Assembly (NCBI GenBank): GCA_951799405.1
Contig: OX637339.1
Location: forward strand, 1,178,001-1,242,000
Length of the DNA: 64,000 nt
Reading direction: 5' to 3'
Source: Agapetus fuscipes
Taxonomy: Eukaryota > Arthropoda > Insecta > Trichoptera > Glossosomatidae
In this document: positions 30,291-40,657 of the stretch, piece by piece
How positions within the stretch are numbered: position 1 is the stretch's first letter
Layout: the number at the start of each line of letters is the position of its first letter
Notes under the pieces: model-generated
The model's database searches: none
Told to the model about the DNA's origin: nothing
The model's input: only the letters and a program-made list of their open reading frames with translations
Translations under genes and position numbers: made by a program

Positions 30291-30779
30291 AACTCGTTGC
30301 GCCTGCTGAGGGATCCTCCAGGGATCCTTGTGGCCTGATGCAGCAGGAGGATCAACTGAGGCGAGGTGGTTGATGTTGGAGAAGGGCTGGCCAGAACACC
30401 GATAACTTTTGAGTAGGGTGTGGTCCTAAAAGGGACCTTCCGGTGTTGGGAAGATTATCCAGCCGTTTTTGAGGAAAGTGCAATTTTATGTTTTTTTTGT
30501 ATGGCAGCCATCTTGAATTTTCAAGTTGGTGTAATGCCATGTTATTCATACTTAATACATGTCTAAAAAAGTTGATGTAGCCAAAATTTGGTATTTCTAG
30601 GTCTTATACTTTGGAAAGTGACACACATACACACACACATACAGACGGACGTTTTTGAAAGATAGTGTTTTTTTTTGGCATGTCCTGCACCAGGACAACT
30701 CATTTCCGTGAAAACCTCGAAAAAAAATTTTCACACCAAATCATAACTTTCTTTATAGCCTTCAGCTATAGCAAGAAAG
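30291..30779. other. Unassigned sequence with a (CA)n tract
   Basis: No gene seen. ACACACATACACACACACAT at 30621-30641 is followed by sequence resembling a TE 3' end (CTTCAGCTATAGCAAGAAAG). Confidence 0.35.
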
Positions 30780-30905
30780 TAAAAAACACTGCAGCACAAT
30801 ATGATAATGCTTCGGATTTGTTCGGATAAAGTCGTGCCACCTCGTTTATGCAAATTAGGTTTACGCTCTGTCAACCCATGGTGGCTGAATCATAATATAC
30901 AATTA
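30780..30905 (-). mobile_element. Second SINE family, body fragment
   Basis: Inverse of 28500-28620 (GGATAAAGTCGTGCCACCTC, GCAAATTAGGTTTACGCTCT). It lies next to the right inverted arm, mirroring the left side. Confidence 0.7.
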
Positions 30906-30954
30906 TAATATTGGGATGATTTCTTCGGTACATATATACATGTGACTGAAATGT

Positions 30955-31075
30955 TGTTAACCGAAAAGTCGTTGGCTGAAATGTCGTGTGGTCGAAGTGT
31001 CGTGTGACCGATTTGTCTATGACCGAGTTGTCTTTGGACGGGTTGTTGTTGACCGATTTGTCGTGTGGACGAAGT
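30955..31075. repeat. ~16-bp minisatellite (CGTTGACCGAAATGT type)
   Basis: Seven to eight imperfect units such as CGTGTGACCGATTTGTCT and TATGACCGAGTTGTCTT. It occupies the place of the tRNA-like SINE head on the mirrored left arm. Confidence 0.7.
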
Positions 31076-31580
31076 GTGAAATGAAAGTGAAATGAAAGTA
31101 TTTTTAATCGTTTGGACTAACTTTAATAGTTTTGTCAAATATGTTGTATTTTAATAAAAAAAGTATAATATGTAAAAAAGAAAATAAATGTAAAAAAAAT
31201 TAAATATACATTTGATAACCGGATTCGAACCCATCGCCCTTGCGTGGCAGTCTGCCACGCTAGCCGATACACCACAGCTTCCGCCGCTAACCGAGAGAAA
31301 ATAAAGGTTTATACGCAGCGTAACAAATAATAAAAAAGGTTTGTGTCCAAGATAAACTCGAGCCATAAAAAATTGAAATTTACACATAATTTAATGACCG
31401 AAATGAATACCTTAGCGATTTCAGATTGATTTCATATTAGAATAGCGCAATCAACATTATATTTTCAATGCATTAAAAATTTCGAAGGAACAAAAACTAC
31501 AGTAGTTTTTCATATTTGCCCGACGGAGTGCCCCATACATTTTTGATGCGTACCATCTATGAATATTTTTTTTTTTGGGT
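31072..31580 (-). repeat. Right arm of the long inverted repeat
   Basis: Inverse of 27745-28334. It holds a better tRNA-like core at 31210-31290 (minus: GTGTATCGGCTAGCGTG box A, GGTTCGAATCCGG box B). Confidence 0.75.
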
Positions 31581-31591
31581 AGTAGGAGTCG

Positions 31592-32362
31592 CCACCTTAA
31601 GGGTGATTGAGAGGTCAGCGCGCCCAACTTTGATGACCAAAATAGCCCATATTTTTAATGGTAAGGTAGAATTTTTTTTCCAAATTAAATTAACACGTAA
31701 AATTAGGTATTTTTTTCCATAAAAAACCAATTCAAAATAATTTTATTTACGGAGATACCTTAAATGGAGATTTCCACTGTTCTTATGAATAAATCCTAAC
31801 TTTTTTTTATTTCAAAACATTAATTTTGATTAGTTTTATTTTTTCTACTTGTTAGTTGTTTTTTTTTACTTTTCATTGATTTTTTATGATTATTTAAAAA
31901 GTACCCAAATTTTGCATACGATATTGTAGCTACATTCGTCTTTTAATGGTTTATTTTCCTTTTAGGATTTGAAGTGATATTTTTTATGTTTGTAATGCCA
32001 TACTTGTTTTATTTTTTCTCCCCCGATTTCTATTTATCCTGGAAAAATAAAGATTTCCATACAAAAAATGACCCGGTCGCTAGCGTCACCTGCGGCCGGT
32101 AGATGAACTGCGGAGAAAAATATTATATCTCCTTAGTTTTATGGAAGCAAGATTTATATAATGCAAAAGAGTACAATCGTTTACGTTACAACTGGACCAA
32201 CTGGTTTCTCAAAAATGCATGGAAATCAAAACGCCATCTAGAGTTGCTGTTTAAGATTCCATACATTTTTTGGTTGCGCTGTATTTGCTACATTTCATAC
32301 TTCGGGTACACTCGTGTATCATCGTATATTGCCGAAGATGCTCGAGTCAGCCCTCTCTTATA
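31592..32362 (+). repeat. Dispersed repeat R-770, copy 1
   Basis: AAGGGTGATTGAGAGGTCAG, GAAATTTGGG-free AT-rich middle, then CCGTTACGTTACAACTGGAC-like blocks and CTTCGGGTACACTCGTGTAT. It is a direct repeat of 35460-36258, more than 90% identical in the first 450 bp. No ORF beyond 100 codons; family unknown. Confidence 0.75.
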
Positions 32363-32727
32363 TTGTGTGTGTAAGAGTATATACATAAACGCTATGGTAG
32401 TATAATACGTACGTACATAAAAACAGTTTGCAAAGCTTAACGAAATGGCGAAAGCAGCGAAAGATCATTCAATCAGATGAAATGAATTGTACGGAGAGCT
32501 GCACACGACTTTATAGTATTCTGATAAGTTTTTTTCCATTACATGAATAATATGAAAGTTTGTTTGAATTTCAAAGTGAAATTCATTTAGCTCAATGATT
32601 TAGCTGGAAAGAATTCTGCTGGCTGGCCTTTTTTGTTGAATTGAAATCATTTTTTGAACCTAGCGTAGAGCAATTTGAAATTTTCAGGCCTGTAATTTAG
32701 TCTAGTGGTTAACGCTGAACTGAACAG
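32363..32727. other. Unassigned, with a SINE-like scrap
   Basis: No gene seen. 32640-32722 has GCAATTTGAAATTTTC and TTAGTCTAGTGGTTAACGC (box A-like), related to the scraps at 33990 and 36480. Confidence 0.4.
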
Positions 32728-33240
32728 ATTTCAGTCTGTTTTGAATGCGGCCGCAAGACTGATCTTCGGGATGTCCAAATTCTCTCACATCACTTCGCTG
32801 TTGAAAGAACTACATTGGCTTCGTTTCCCTGAGAGGGTTAACCGTGTGTTTGATGGTATTTAAAGCCCTAAATGGTTTGGCTCCATCATATCTGGCAGAC
32901 ATATTTTCCCCCGTTGAAGTGAGTGTGAGGGGGCGGACACTTAGGTCAGCGGGGTGTCAAGCTGTCAGATTGATGCAGCCTCGCCGTCAAATACGCACTA
33001 ATTTTGAGGATCGCGCTTTCCGGTTTTCGGGGCCGATGGAGTAGAACAGACTGCCACCCGGAGTGAGGGTTTCGGAATCTGTTGGCATTTTTAAGGGAGC
33101 ACTGAAACGGCACCTTTTTAAAATATCTAATTCATGATTAGGAGGGCCCTTGAGGTGTGAAACACACAAAAACGGCGCTCTTTGGTCATGTAAAAAATTA
33201 AATAAATAAATTATCCTCATATGTATATATATATATATAG
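32728..33240 (+). pseudogene. CR1/L2-like LINE C-terminus and 3' UTR
   Basis: LNAAARLIFGMSKFSHITSL, LLKELHWLRFPERV, then after a frame slip CLMVFKALNGLAPSYLADIF, FEDRAFRFSGPME and a TAG where the family has Trp, then NRLPPGVRVSESVG. The 3' UTR GGGCCCTTGAGGTGTGA…AACGGCGCTC ends in (TA)n. Same family as 4505-9780. Confidence 0.85.
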
Positions 33241-33381
33241 GTATATATGTTTAATTTTAGGTTTTCACGGATTTTCACGGACTCGTAATCCAAAAGTCAA
33301 GATTTCGATTGGTGCAAGACAACTAAGTTCCGTCGAAATCTAACAAAAATGTCATGAGTATGTGTGGCTAATTAAATAATA

Positions 33382-33603
33382 ATTTCTTGCCGCGTTATCC
33401 CCGAAGGGCTTCGCATGTGGCGAGGGAACCTATTTATTTTATAGGTAAGAGGGCCGGCCTTACGCCAACCACTTCGTTGATGCGAAGGCATACCAGCTCC
33501 CGTGGGGACTGGTACTTATTTCTTGTGAAGGCTGAGTACACCTTCCTGGTATTTTATTTTGGGTTAGAAATAAACACCGAACCGGAAATCATTTCTGACA
33601 CCC
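33382..33603 (-). mobile_element. tRNA-derived SINE, copy 6 (headless)
   Basis: Body and 3' part only; the tRNA-like head is missing beyond CATTTCTGACACCC. Small deletions elsewhere. Confidence 0.85.
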
Positions 33604-33630
33604 TTATATTATATCAGTGGGTAATTATAT

Positions 33631-33891
33631 AAAAACGCAACTAAGCTACACATGTAGTGTAACTTCTTGCCTGCGTTATCCCCGAAGGAGTCGCATGTGG
33701 CGCTTCGGGACCTATTTTTTTTTACAGGTAAGGGGGCCGTCCTCACACCAACCACTTTTAGTTGAAGTGGGGGTTTCCCAGCTCCCGTGAAGGGCTGGTT
33801 CTCATTTCTTGTGAAGGCTGAGTCAAACTTTGAGATCGAACCCTTGCTCTCGGCATGGAATGCAAGCATTCTACAAATTGAGCTATCGACC
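33631..33891 (-). mobile_element. tRNA-derived SINE, copy 7 (internally deleted)
   Basis: Adjacent to copy 6 on the same strand. The head (GGTCGATAGCTCAATTTG, GTTCGATCTC) and the 3' half are present; about 70 bp of body are missing. Confidence 0.85.
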
Positions 33892-34371
33892 TTTTTACGA
33901 GCTTGATCGTCGTCGCTATAAAGCGCCAATTCTCAAGCAAGACCCAGTTGCTGTAAGGCCGGATGGACATTTCGTGACCGGTCATTGGTAAAGGTTTTAT
34001 GAATTTTTCAACCCAGCGAAGAGCAAATTTGAAAATATAAATGGTATATCTTTTGTGCTGCTTTTATGCTTAGAATATATTCCATCACTTAGTTGAATTA
34101 TTAGAAAAAAAACTTCATGTTGCTATTTCAATGTACACATCCAATGGTATAAAAAAGTATACTATACAGGCATATATAGCACTTGGATGCGTTGTTTTCC
34201 TTCGCACAGGGTGAAGTCCATGAGCACACACACTTTGGCATATTTACTGAACACATACGCAGTCACGGCCTCAACAAACATTCCCTGGCTACGCAGTAAT
34301 ATGAAACCTTTTTTTAACTTTAAAAATTAATAACATTTAGGAGACGAAGATGAAAAGAAAAATGAAAGTTG
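33892..34371. other. Unassigned, with a SINE-3 scrap
   Basis: 33985-34055 is the inverse of 36515-36590 (GCGAAGAGCAAATTTGAAAA). The rest shows no gene. Confidence 0.4.
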
Positions 34372-34605
34372 TATTTTTATAGGTAAGGAAGCCGGCCTTA
34401 CGCCAACCATTTCAGTTGAAGCGGGGGTGTCCCAGCTCCCGAGGGGGCTGGTTCTCATTTATTGTTAAGGTTGAGAAACCTTGCCGGTATTTTATTATTG
34501 AGTTGAAATAAACACCGACACGGGAAATCATTTCTGACATCCTCCGTGGGATACGAACCTCAGCTCTCGGCATGGAATGCAAGCACTCTATCAACTGAGT
34601 CATTG
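34372..34605 (-). mobile_element. tRNA-derived SINE, copy 8 (3' end missing)
   Basis: Head AATGACTCAGTTGATAGAGT and body to TTACCTATAAAAATAC. The last ~90 bp are absent. Confidence 0.85.
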
Positions 34606-34621
34606 GGACATAATCACAATG

Positions 34622-34875
34622 TATAATCTATCATCTAAGTGGCAAAACTATGTTAACATTTAAGGTTCATATTAAGTGCATGCTCACAAAAATACCCTTG
34701 TAAGTTCGCATTTACAAATCGTGCATGCGCATTTACATATTAAAATCAAATCCACAAATAAACAAAAGCCCTGCAACTTTTACTGATCTTCCCTGAAACA
34801 GGGGTGACATTGGTAAAGTAAACCATTTTTTAAAGTTTGGGTGGTGAGCCTCATACCAACCTATAAGTCAAGATA
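34622..34875 (-). mobile_element. (ATTAG)n-tailed retroposon, copy 4
   Basis: Inverse orientation: CAGGGGTGACATTGGTAAAG and CCTATAAGTCAAG; starts right after SINE copy 8. Confidence 0.75.
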
Positions 34876-35459
34876 AACAATGAAAATGAAATATATATAT
34901 TTTTTTTTCATATTTTATTTTAATACACTTGTATAGGTCTGCAACCACTGGAGTCTACACTTTGATAAAATATGCAATGTAAAAATACAGGGCACACACG
35001 TGTGTGCTTCTGTGTGACTATAGTGTAAACTGAACTGTAGCGTTTTATTCCAATTCTGTGAAATGTAAAACGCTCTCTAGAGACCTTATGCCAGTTTCTT
35101 TGCATTTTTGAGTAATCGGTACAGGGTGAATAATTATTTACTTATATACTTGGATATATCTGTTAACACGAACGAAAGTGAATTGTTGTAAATTTGTTTA
35201 CAAATAAATTGAATGCCTTTTTTTGTATTTGTATGTAAATAAAATAAAATAAATGCTTGTTTGTAATTAATGTATAACTTCGCTTAGCTTTCGCTTTCAT
35301 GTTATTTTATTGCTAAAAAAAACACAAAATGGTTCAGAAACAATACGATCTCCTACCGACGAACTCTCAAAGCTAAACGCGGGATTTGATGCATTTTCGC
35401 GGCTACTGGATAATAGGTGGTCGTGACGGGCAAATAAATTCATATTAAAATGAAATCAT
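34876..35459. other. Unassigned AT-rich sequence
   Basis: No gene or clear repeat seen. Confidence 0.4.
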
Positions 35460-36258
35460 ACACCCTTAAGGGTGATTGAGAGGTCAGCGCGCCCAACTTT
35501 GATGACCAAAATAGCCCATATTTTTAATGCTAAGGTAGCATTTTTTTTCCAGATTAAATTAACACATAAAATTAGGTATTTTTTTCCATAAAAAACCAAT
35601 TCAAAATAATTTTATTTACGGAGATACCTTAAATGGAGATTTCCACTGTTCTTATGAATAAATCCTAACTTTTTTTTATTTCAAAACATTAATTTTGATT
35701 AGTTTTATTTTTTCTACTTGTTAGTTGTTTTTTTTTACTTTTCATTGATTTTTTATGATTATTTAAAAAGTACCCAAATTTTGCATACGATATTGTAGCT
35801 AAATTCGTCTTTTAATGGTTTATTTTCCTTTTAGGATTTGAAGTGATATTTTTTATGTTTTCAATGCATTACTTGTTTTATTTTTTCTCCTCTAATTTAT
35901 AATTAATAATGGAAAAAGAAAGATTTTCATACAAAAAATGATCCAGTCTTTGGCGCCACGGATAAACTGTGGCGGATTCGTGAACTGGCTTTAAATATAA
36001 TATCTCCTCCGTTTTTGACCAAAAAATTATGAGTCCGATTATGAGTCCGAAAATGGTGTAACGGAGTTCAAGCGTTTACGTTAAAACTGGACCAAACAGG
36101 TACAAAAATGCATGAAAACCAAAACGCCAGCTCGAGATGCTGTTTAAGATTCGATACATTTTTCGCATGCGGTCTATTTCCTATAGTTACGAGAATTTTA
36201 CACTTCGGGTATACTCGTATATCTTCGTATATCGACGGAAATGCACGAGTGGCTGTGG
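35460..36258 (+). repeat. Dispersed repeat R-770, copy 2
   Basis: Direct copy of 31592-32362; the second half is more diverged and carries a short insertion with TTATGAGTCCGATTATGAGT. Confidence 0.75.
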
Positions 36259-36404
36259 TTTAGTAAAATACGTATATACAGGTATTCCACTAGAAAGATT
36301 CATTGGCAAAACATAAATTATTTCGCGGTGTCAGAATATCGTCGCCTTACTTTCAAAACCTCGTATCTCAAAAAAATAAATATTCTTCTATATAATATTA
36401 CATA

Positions 36405-36492
36405 ACTACTACATACTCGATGGTTTGAGCATATGGAGAGAATGAATGAGGAAAGACTGACGAAGAAAGTATATGTGGCAAGAATGGAAGGG
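36405..36492 (+). pseudogene. RTE-type LINE C-terminal scrap
   Basis: RWFEHMERMNEERLTKKVYV followed by ARMEGRG is the RxxWxGH…R…KK tail of RTE-like ORFs. It is cut by a SINE-like sequence at 36488 and may resume near 36585 (DWRK). Confidence 0.65.
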
Positions 36493-36590
36493 CGTGGGTT
36501 CGAATCCCGGCGGAGCACAAAAAATATACCATTTATATTTTCAAATTTGCTCTTCGCTGGATGAAAAATTCATAAACCTTTACCAAAGAC
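36480..36590 (+). mobile_element. Third SINE-like scrap
   Basis: GTGGGTTCGAATCCCGG (box B) then AAAATATACCATTTATATTT and TCTTCGCTGGATGAAAAATT. Inverse relative at 33985-34055; part at 32640-32700. No box A here. Confidence 0.5.
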
Positions 36591-36654
36591 TGGAGGAAAT
36601 GAAAGAAGTATGTAAGGAAAGATAGAAATGGCGGTTGATCTCTAATGTTGGCGG

Positions 36655-37010
36655 CTTGGGTTTATAAAATTGGAATTTGTTTTAGTTTTGATGTCCATAG
36701 AAATGATTATTTATTGATTTAAATTGTCGTGTATGTTCCTTGACTTATAGGTTAGTATGCGGCTGACCACCCATGCTGTAAAAATGGTTCAATTTGCCAA
36801 TATCACCCCTGTCTCAGGGAAGGACGGCAAGAGTTGCAGGGTGTACCTATGTCCATTTGAGATTTGGTTTTTATGTTGTAGGTTCACATGAGGCATGTGC
36901 AAGCGCAAACTTGTACGTGTCTGGTTGTGAGAATGCATGTAATGTGAATCTCCAATGTAACATATCTTTGCAACTTACATTAGATTAGATTAGAATTGAT
37001 ATAAATCTCT
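36655..37010 (+). mobile_element. (ATTAG)n-tailed retroposon, copy 5
   Basis: TGTATGTTCCTTGACTTATA…CACCCCTGTCTCAGGGAAGG…CATTAGATTAGATTAGAATT; tail clearest in this copy. Confidence 0.8.
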
Positions 37011-37964
37011 GCAGCTTAGATTAGATAAGTAAATTATTTAAGTTAACCTGCTTTGTTTCATTGCTATAAAAATCACTTTAAGCAGAAATAAAGCACTTAC
37101 TGCCTCTTTAATTGTACATTTGCTAAGAAAAAAAGTAGTATCTGTCACTTACTGCTTTTATGCTTAGTTTTTCTTATAACCAAAAAGCAGTAAGTGTTAT
37201 AATTTTATGAATTTTTAATTTATTTTCATATTTTTTAATAGTTATACGTAAAAGGTCACTCACAAAAACCATGGTAAAAAATTGAAACTGAAATCTTTAA
37301 ATTTAAATAAGTTAGCCCAACAAACTCAAGTTTGAAGTAGATTATCTCAAAACAAATATTTTGCAGATACTTCCTTTTTGGTAAGCAGGGCAGAACAGCA
37401 GAACGTCGCACTGGTAAATAAAAATAATGCTCTGCACACAAATCCGTGTTTGTATTCAAGATGCAATATTTTGTTAAAGTTTGTGTACAACACTCATACA
37501 ACACTATTATGTGTGCTGAATCTTTTATCTGAAGATTCACAATTAATTATATAAAAAGTAAAACGCTCTCAAGGAGCGTTGTGTTACTTTCTATACAATT
37601 TTGTGAAAAATGAAATGTGTAACAAATAATAAATTAATTTATTTCGAAATAAAGTAAATACTTTTATTTTAAAAATGTACAACTTATTGATTTTAATTAA
37701 AGTCAGGATTTTTTTGATGTATTATAAAAAAGAAACACAAAATGGCTAAGAAAAGTTTCTAAGCCCTACCGGTGAATTCTAAAAGCGTTTACACAACCAT
37801 AGCGTTTATCCAAAAGTTTATAAAAACTAAAACGCTGGGGAGTAACGCCATCTAATCATGATGAGTCAAAGTTATTTGACATAAAATTACGATTTTAGTT
37901 TCATAAAACAATTAAAGAGGTTCTTTAGTCCCGATATTAATAATCTTCTTAAACTCTCGTATAA
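37011..37964. other. Unassigned AT-rich sequence
   Basis: No gene seen. AAGCAGTAAGTG-type motifs recur inverted around 37100-37200 (CACTTACTGC and GCAGTAAGTG), perhaps a small MITE. Confidence 0.4.
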
Positions 37965-38090
37965 CCTTAAGACAAATGCATGGAAAAGTCATATTTGACA
38001 AGATTGGCGTACACGGTAAACAAGAACTGGGGGAGCGAAATGTCAATGAGGTCACACAGGAATATTACAATTGTTTAAATTTACAAATTA
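37965..38090 (+). repeat. Unit boundary repeat (start of unit B)
   Basis: TTTGACAAGATTGGCGTACA through GAGGTCACACAGGAAT matches 57350-57421 at the end of unit B. The sequence after it matches the start of unit C (61165 on). It marks the tandem junction. Confidence 0.75.
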
Positions 38091-38664
38091 TGGACACATG
38101 GTAGGTATCATAGAATATTATATTTATAGTCCTACCTCTATAGACACGTTTCCAAGATAACACATCTATATATTATTATATTGTTACATGTTCAAACAAA
38201 TATTAAAAATAAACCCTCTGATTTTTATCGTTTTTTATTCATTTTGCAGCTGTCCCTCGGACACTGAATAAATATTTTGTAATCAAAGGAGGGAGCCTCT
38301 ATCCTTGACCTTTCTAATGTTTATCCTACATGACACTGGCACCCTCGATGGATAACTCGCCTTGAGGATGCTTTCTGCTCGTGAAAGCGAAACGTCGTCT
38401 GATTGAGGAGCTGCAAATAAAGCATGGTCAAGCCCGAAAGAACACAAAAACACTTTGTTAATTAACATCGGCCATGAAAGTGAAAGCTTTAACCCTTACC
38501 ACTCCTTCGTCGCCGCTGCGGCGACACAGAAAATATTTTAATTACTCCGTTGTCCCCGCCGTCCCCGCTACGGCGACATAGCGATAGATAAAAATTTAAT
38601 GACTTAAAACATAAACGGGTCCCATTGCAGGTACACACATGTTGTAACTCAGATGTGAACAGTA

Positions 38665-38984
38665 CCCTGAGTACGAGTTGCAAAACTTGAGTAAAGTTTA
38701 CAGAAATTTTTAAAGCATGATTTTATCCAAGATGTGCCGTTTTTGTTTCTTTAACTTTATGGTCTTAGCAAAAGAGTTACAGTGATGAAGAAAATCAAGT
38801 TCAAACAAACAAAAGCGGCAGATTTTGGGTAAAATCATTTTATTTTTATTTTTTAAATAGATTACATTATTTATTTCCATTCTTTTTTTTTTTTTGTTGT
38901 ACATTGTTATTAGAATCTAACTCTCATAACCTGATAATTTCCATAAACTTTACTTTGCTCATGTTTTGCAACTCGTACTCAGGG
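38665..38984. mobile_element. TA-flanked MITE, copy in unit B
   Basis: Same ends and position as 13010-13303; slightly longer. Confidence 0.75.
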
Positions 38985-39212
38985 TACAGTACCTGCTAGG
39001 CATACGTCGCGCGTTTTGCTCCATTTTATTTTCAAAACAATAACTACGGACTATTTTTTTTTCGAATAATATTTACCGTGCATACCAAACCACAATTTAT
39101 TAATTTATTTAATATTTCATATTTGAAGGAACAGACCAAAGAGGGACTGTGTGTCTGCCCGAAAAGGGAAGAAAAAGGTGGCAGACTTGAAACCAGAAGG
39201 TACTGCGACAAT

Positions 39213-39647
39213 AGGGAAATTTCACAAAAAAAAAATCTTGTGGATTTAAATTCTTTTATATTTGCTTATCATAAAACTTCTTGAATTTTATTTTTACTTG
39301 CTTTTTTTACAAAGTTATTCATGTTCAAAAAATGAAGTTTGAATTTACGCGCCAAAACGCTCCTTGGATTGAATTTTCGGCTGTGACGTCATTTTCTTTG
39401 ACTTTTTATAGCCATCGCAATACCAGCAGCGTTGTCAATACAAGAAAATGACGTCACGGGGGCTACAAATTTCGTTGACGGATCGCACATCCGTTTCAAA
39501 ACCGGTCAAAAATTTTAAAAGATCTCTTCAAATTTAAAATTATATAAATTTATTTTGGACTTAAAATTAGGCCCTTGTTTATATGCTTATCGTAATCTAA
39601 CAAAATTATACACTTTTTACCAAATTCCTCACTATTGCAAATACCCT
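39213..39647. mobile_element. 435-bp MITE private to unit B
   Basis: Ends AGGGAAAT and, inverted, AGGGTATT. AT occurs on both sides (39211-39212; 39648-39649), and unit A shows the uninterrupted CGACAATTGTAG. It contains GAAAATGACGTCA and its inverse as an internal hairpin. Class unknown. Confidence 0.7.
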
Positions 39648-39955
39648 ATTGTAGAACAAGCCACGTATGCACTTGGGAGAATCCTTTCAAATACCATACT
39701 TTAAAAAAATAAAAATAATTTAGACACACCATTTCTTGTATAAATAATAATTTTATATGATAATAAATATATTTTTCTTAACACAACTAGAAAAAATATT
39801 TATTACCTTACTTATAAAAATTTCCACATGTATACTAATCTTTCTAATATTTTTGCATTATAATCCATGGAGTTGCTAAAATTTCATATGAAAATTACAC
39901 TGGAGTGTACATGTGAACTTGCTTCCGAATTGTGTCTGGGTAAATGTCCTGTCAA

Positions 39956-40605
39956 TTATCTAGTCATATGTTTGAGCATGTGTGCTTTTAAATATCTTAC
40001 CTGTGGAGCTTTATAATCACACTGATCACACGCAAATTGTTTGTGCCCGGAGTGCGTCCCTTTATGTGCTTGTAAATGACTTAATTGTGTAGCCTTATAG
40101 TCACACTGGTCACAAGCAAACGGTTTCTGTCCAGAGTGTGTTAGCTTATGTCTTTTCAAATTACTTAAGTGTGTGGTTTTATAGTCACACTGGTCACACA
40201 CAAATGGTTTGTGTCCAGAGTGTCTTAGTTTATGTGATTGTAAATTACTTGAAAGCGTAGCTTTAAAATCACACTGATCACATGCAAATGGTTTGTGCCC
40301 GGTATGTGTCCATTTATGTTGTTTTAAATGACTTGACTGTGTAGCTTTATAATCACACTGATCACACGCAAATGGTTTGTGCCCGGAGTGTGAACCATTA
40401 TGTGCTTGTAAATGTCTTGAATGTATAGCCTTATAACCACACTGATCACAAGCAAACGGTTTTAGCTTATGTCTTTTTAAACTACTTGAATAAGTAGCTT
40501 TATAATCACACTGATCACAAACAAACGGTTTCTGTCCAGAGTGTATTAGCTTATGTCTTTTTAAACTACTTGAATGTGTAGCTTTAAAATCACACTGATC
40601 ACACG

Positions 40606-40608
<3 letters not shown>
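39956..40608 (-). pseudogene. ZNF-B C-terminal half (fingers 7-14), separated by a LINE
   Basis: Same fingers as ZNF-A from ACDQCDFKATHSSSLKRHKL to the stop, including the His-less finger 8. The frame is open, but it is cut off from the gene's start by 2.25 kb of LINE in the same orientation. Without reinitiation or splicing out of the LINE it cannot be translated as part of the zinc-finger protein. Confidence 0.85.
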
Positions 40609-40657
<49 letters not shown>

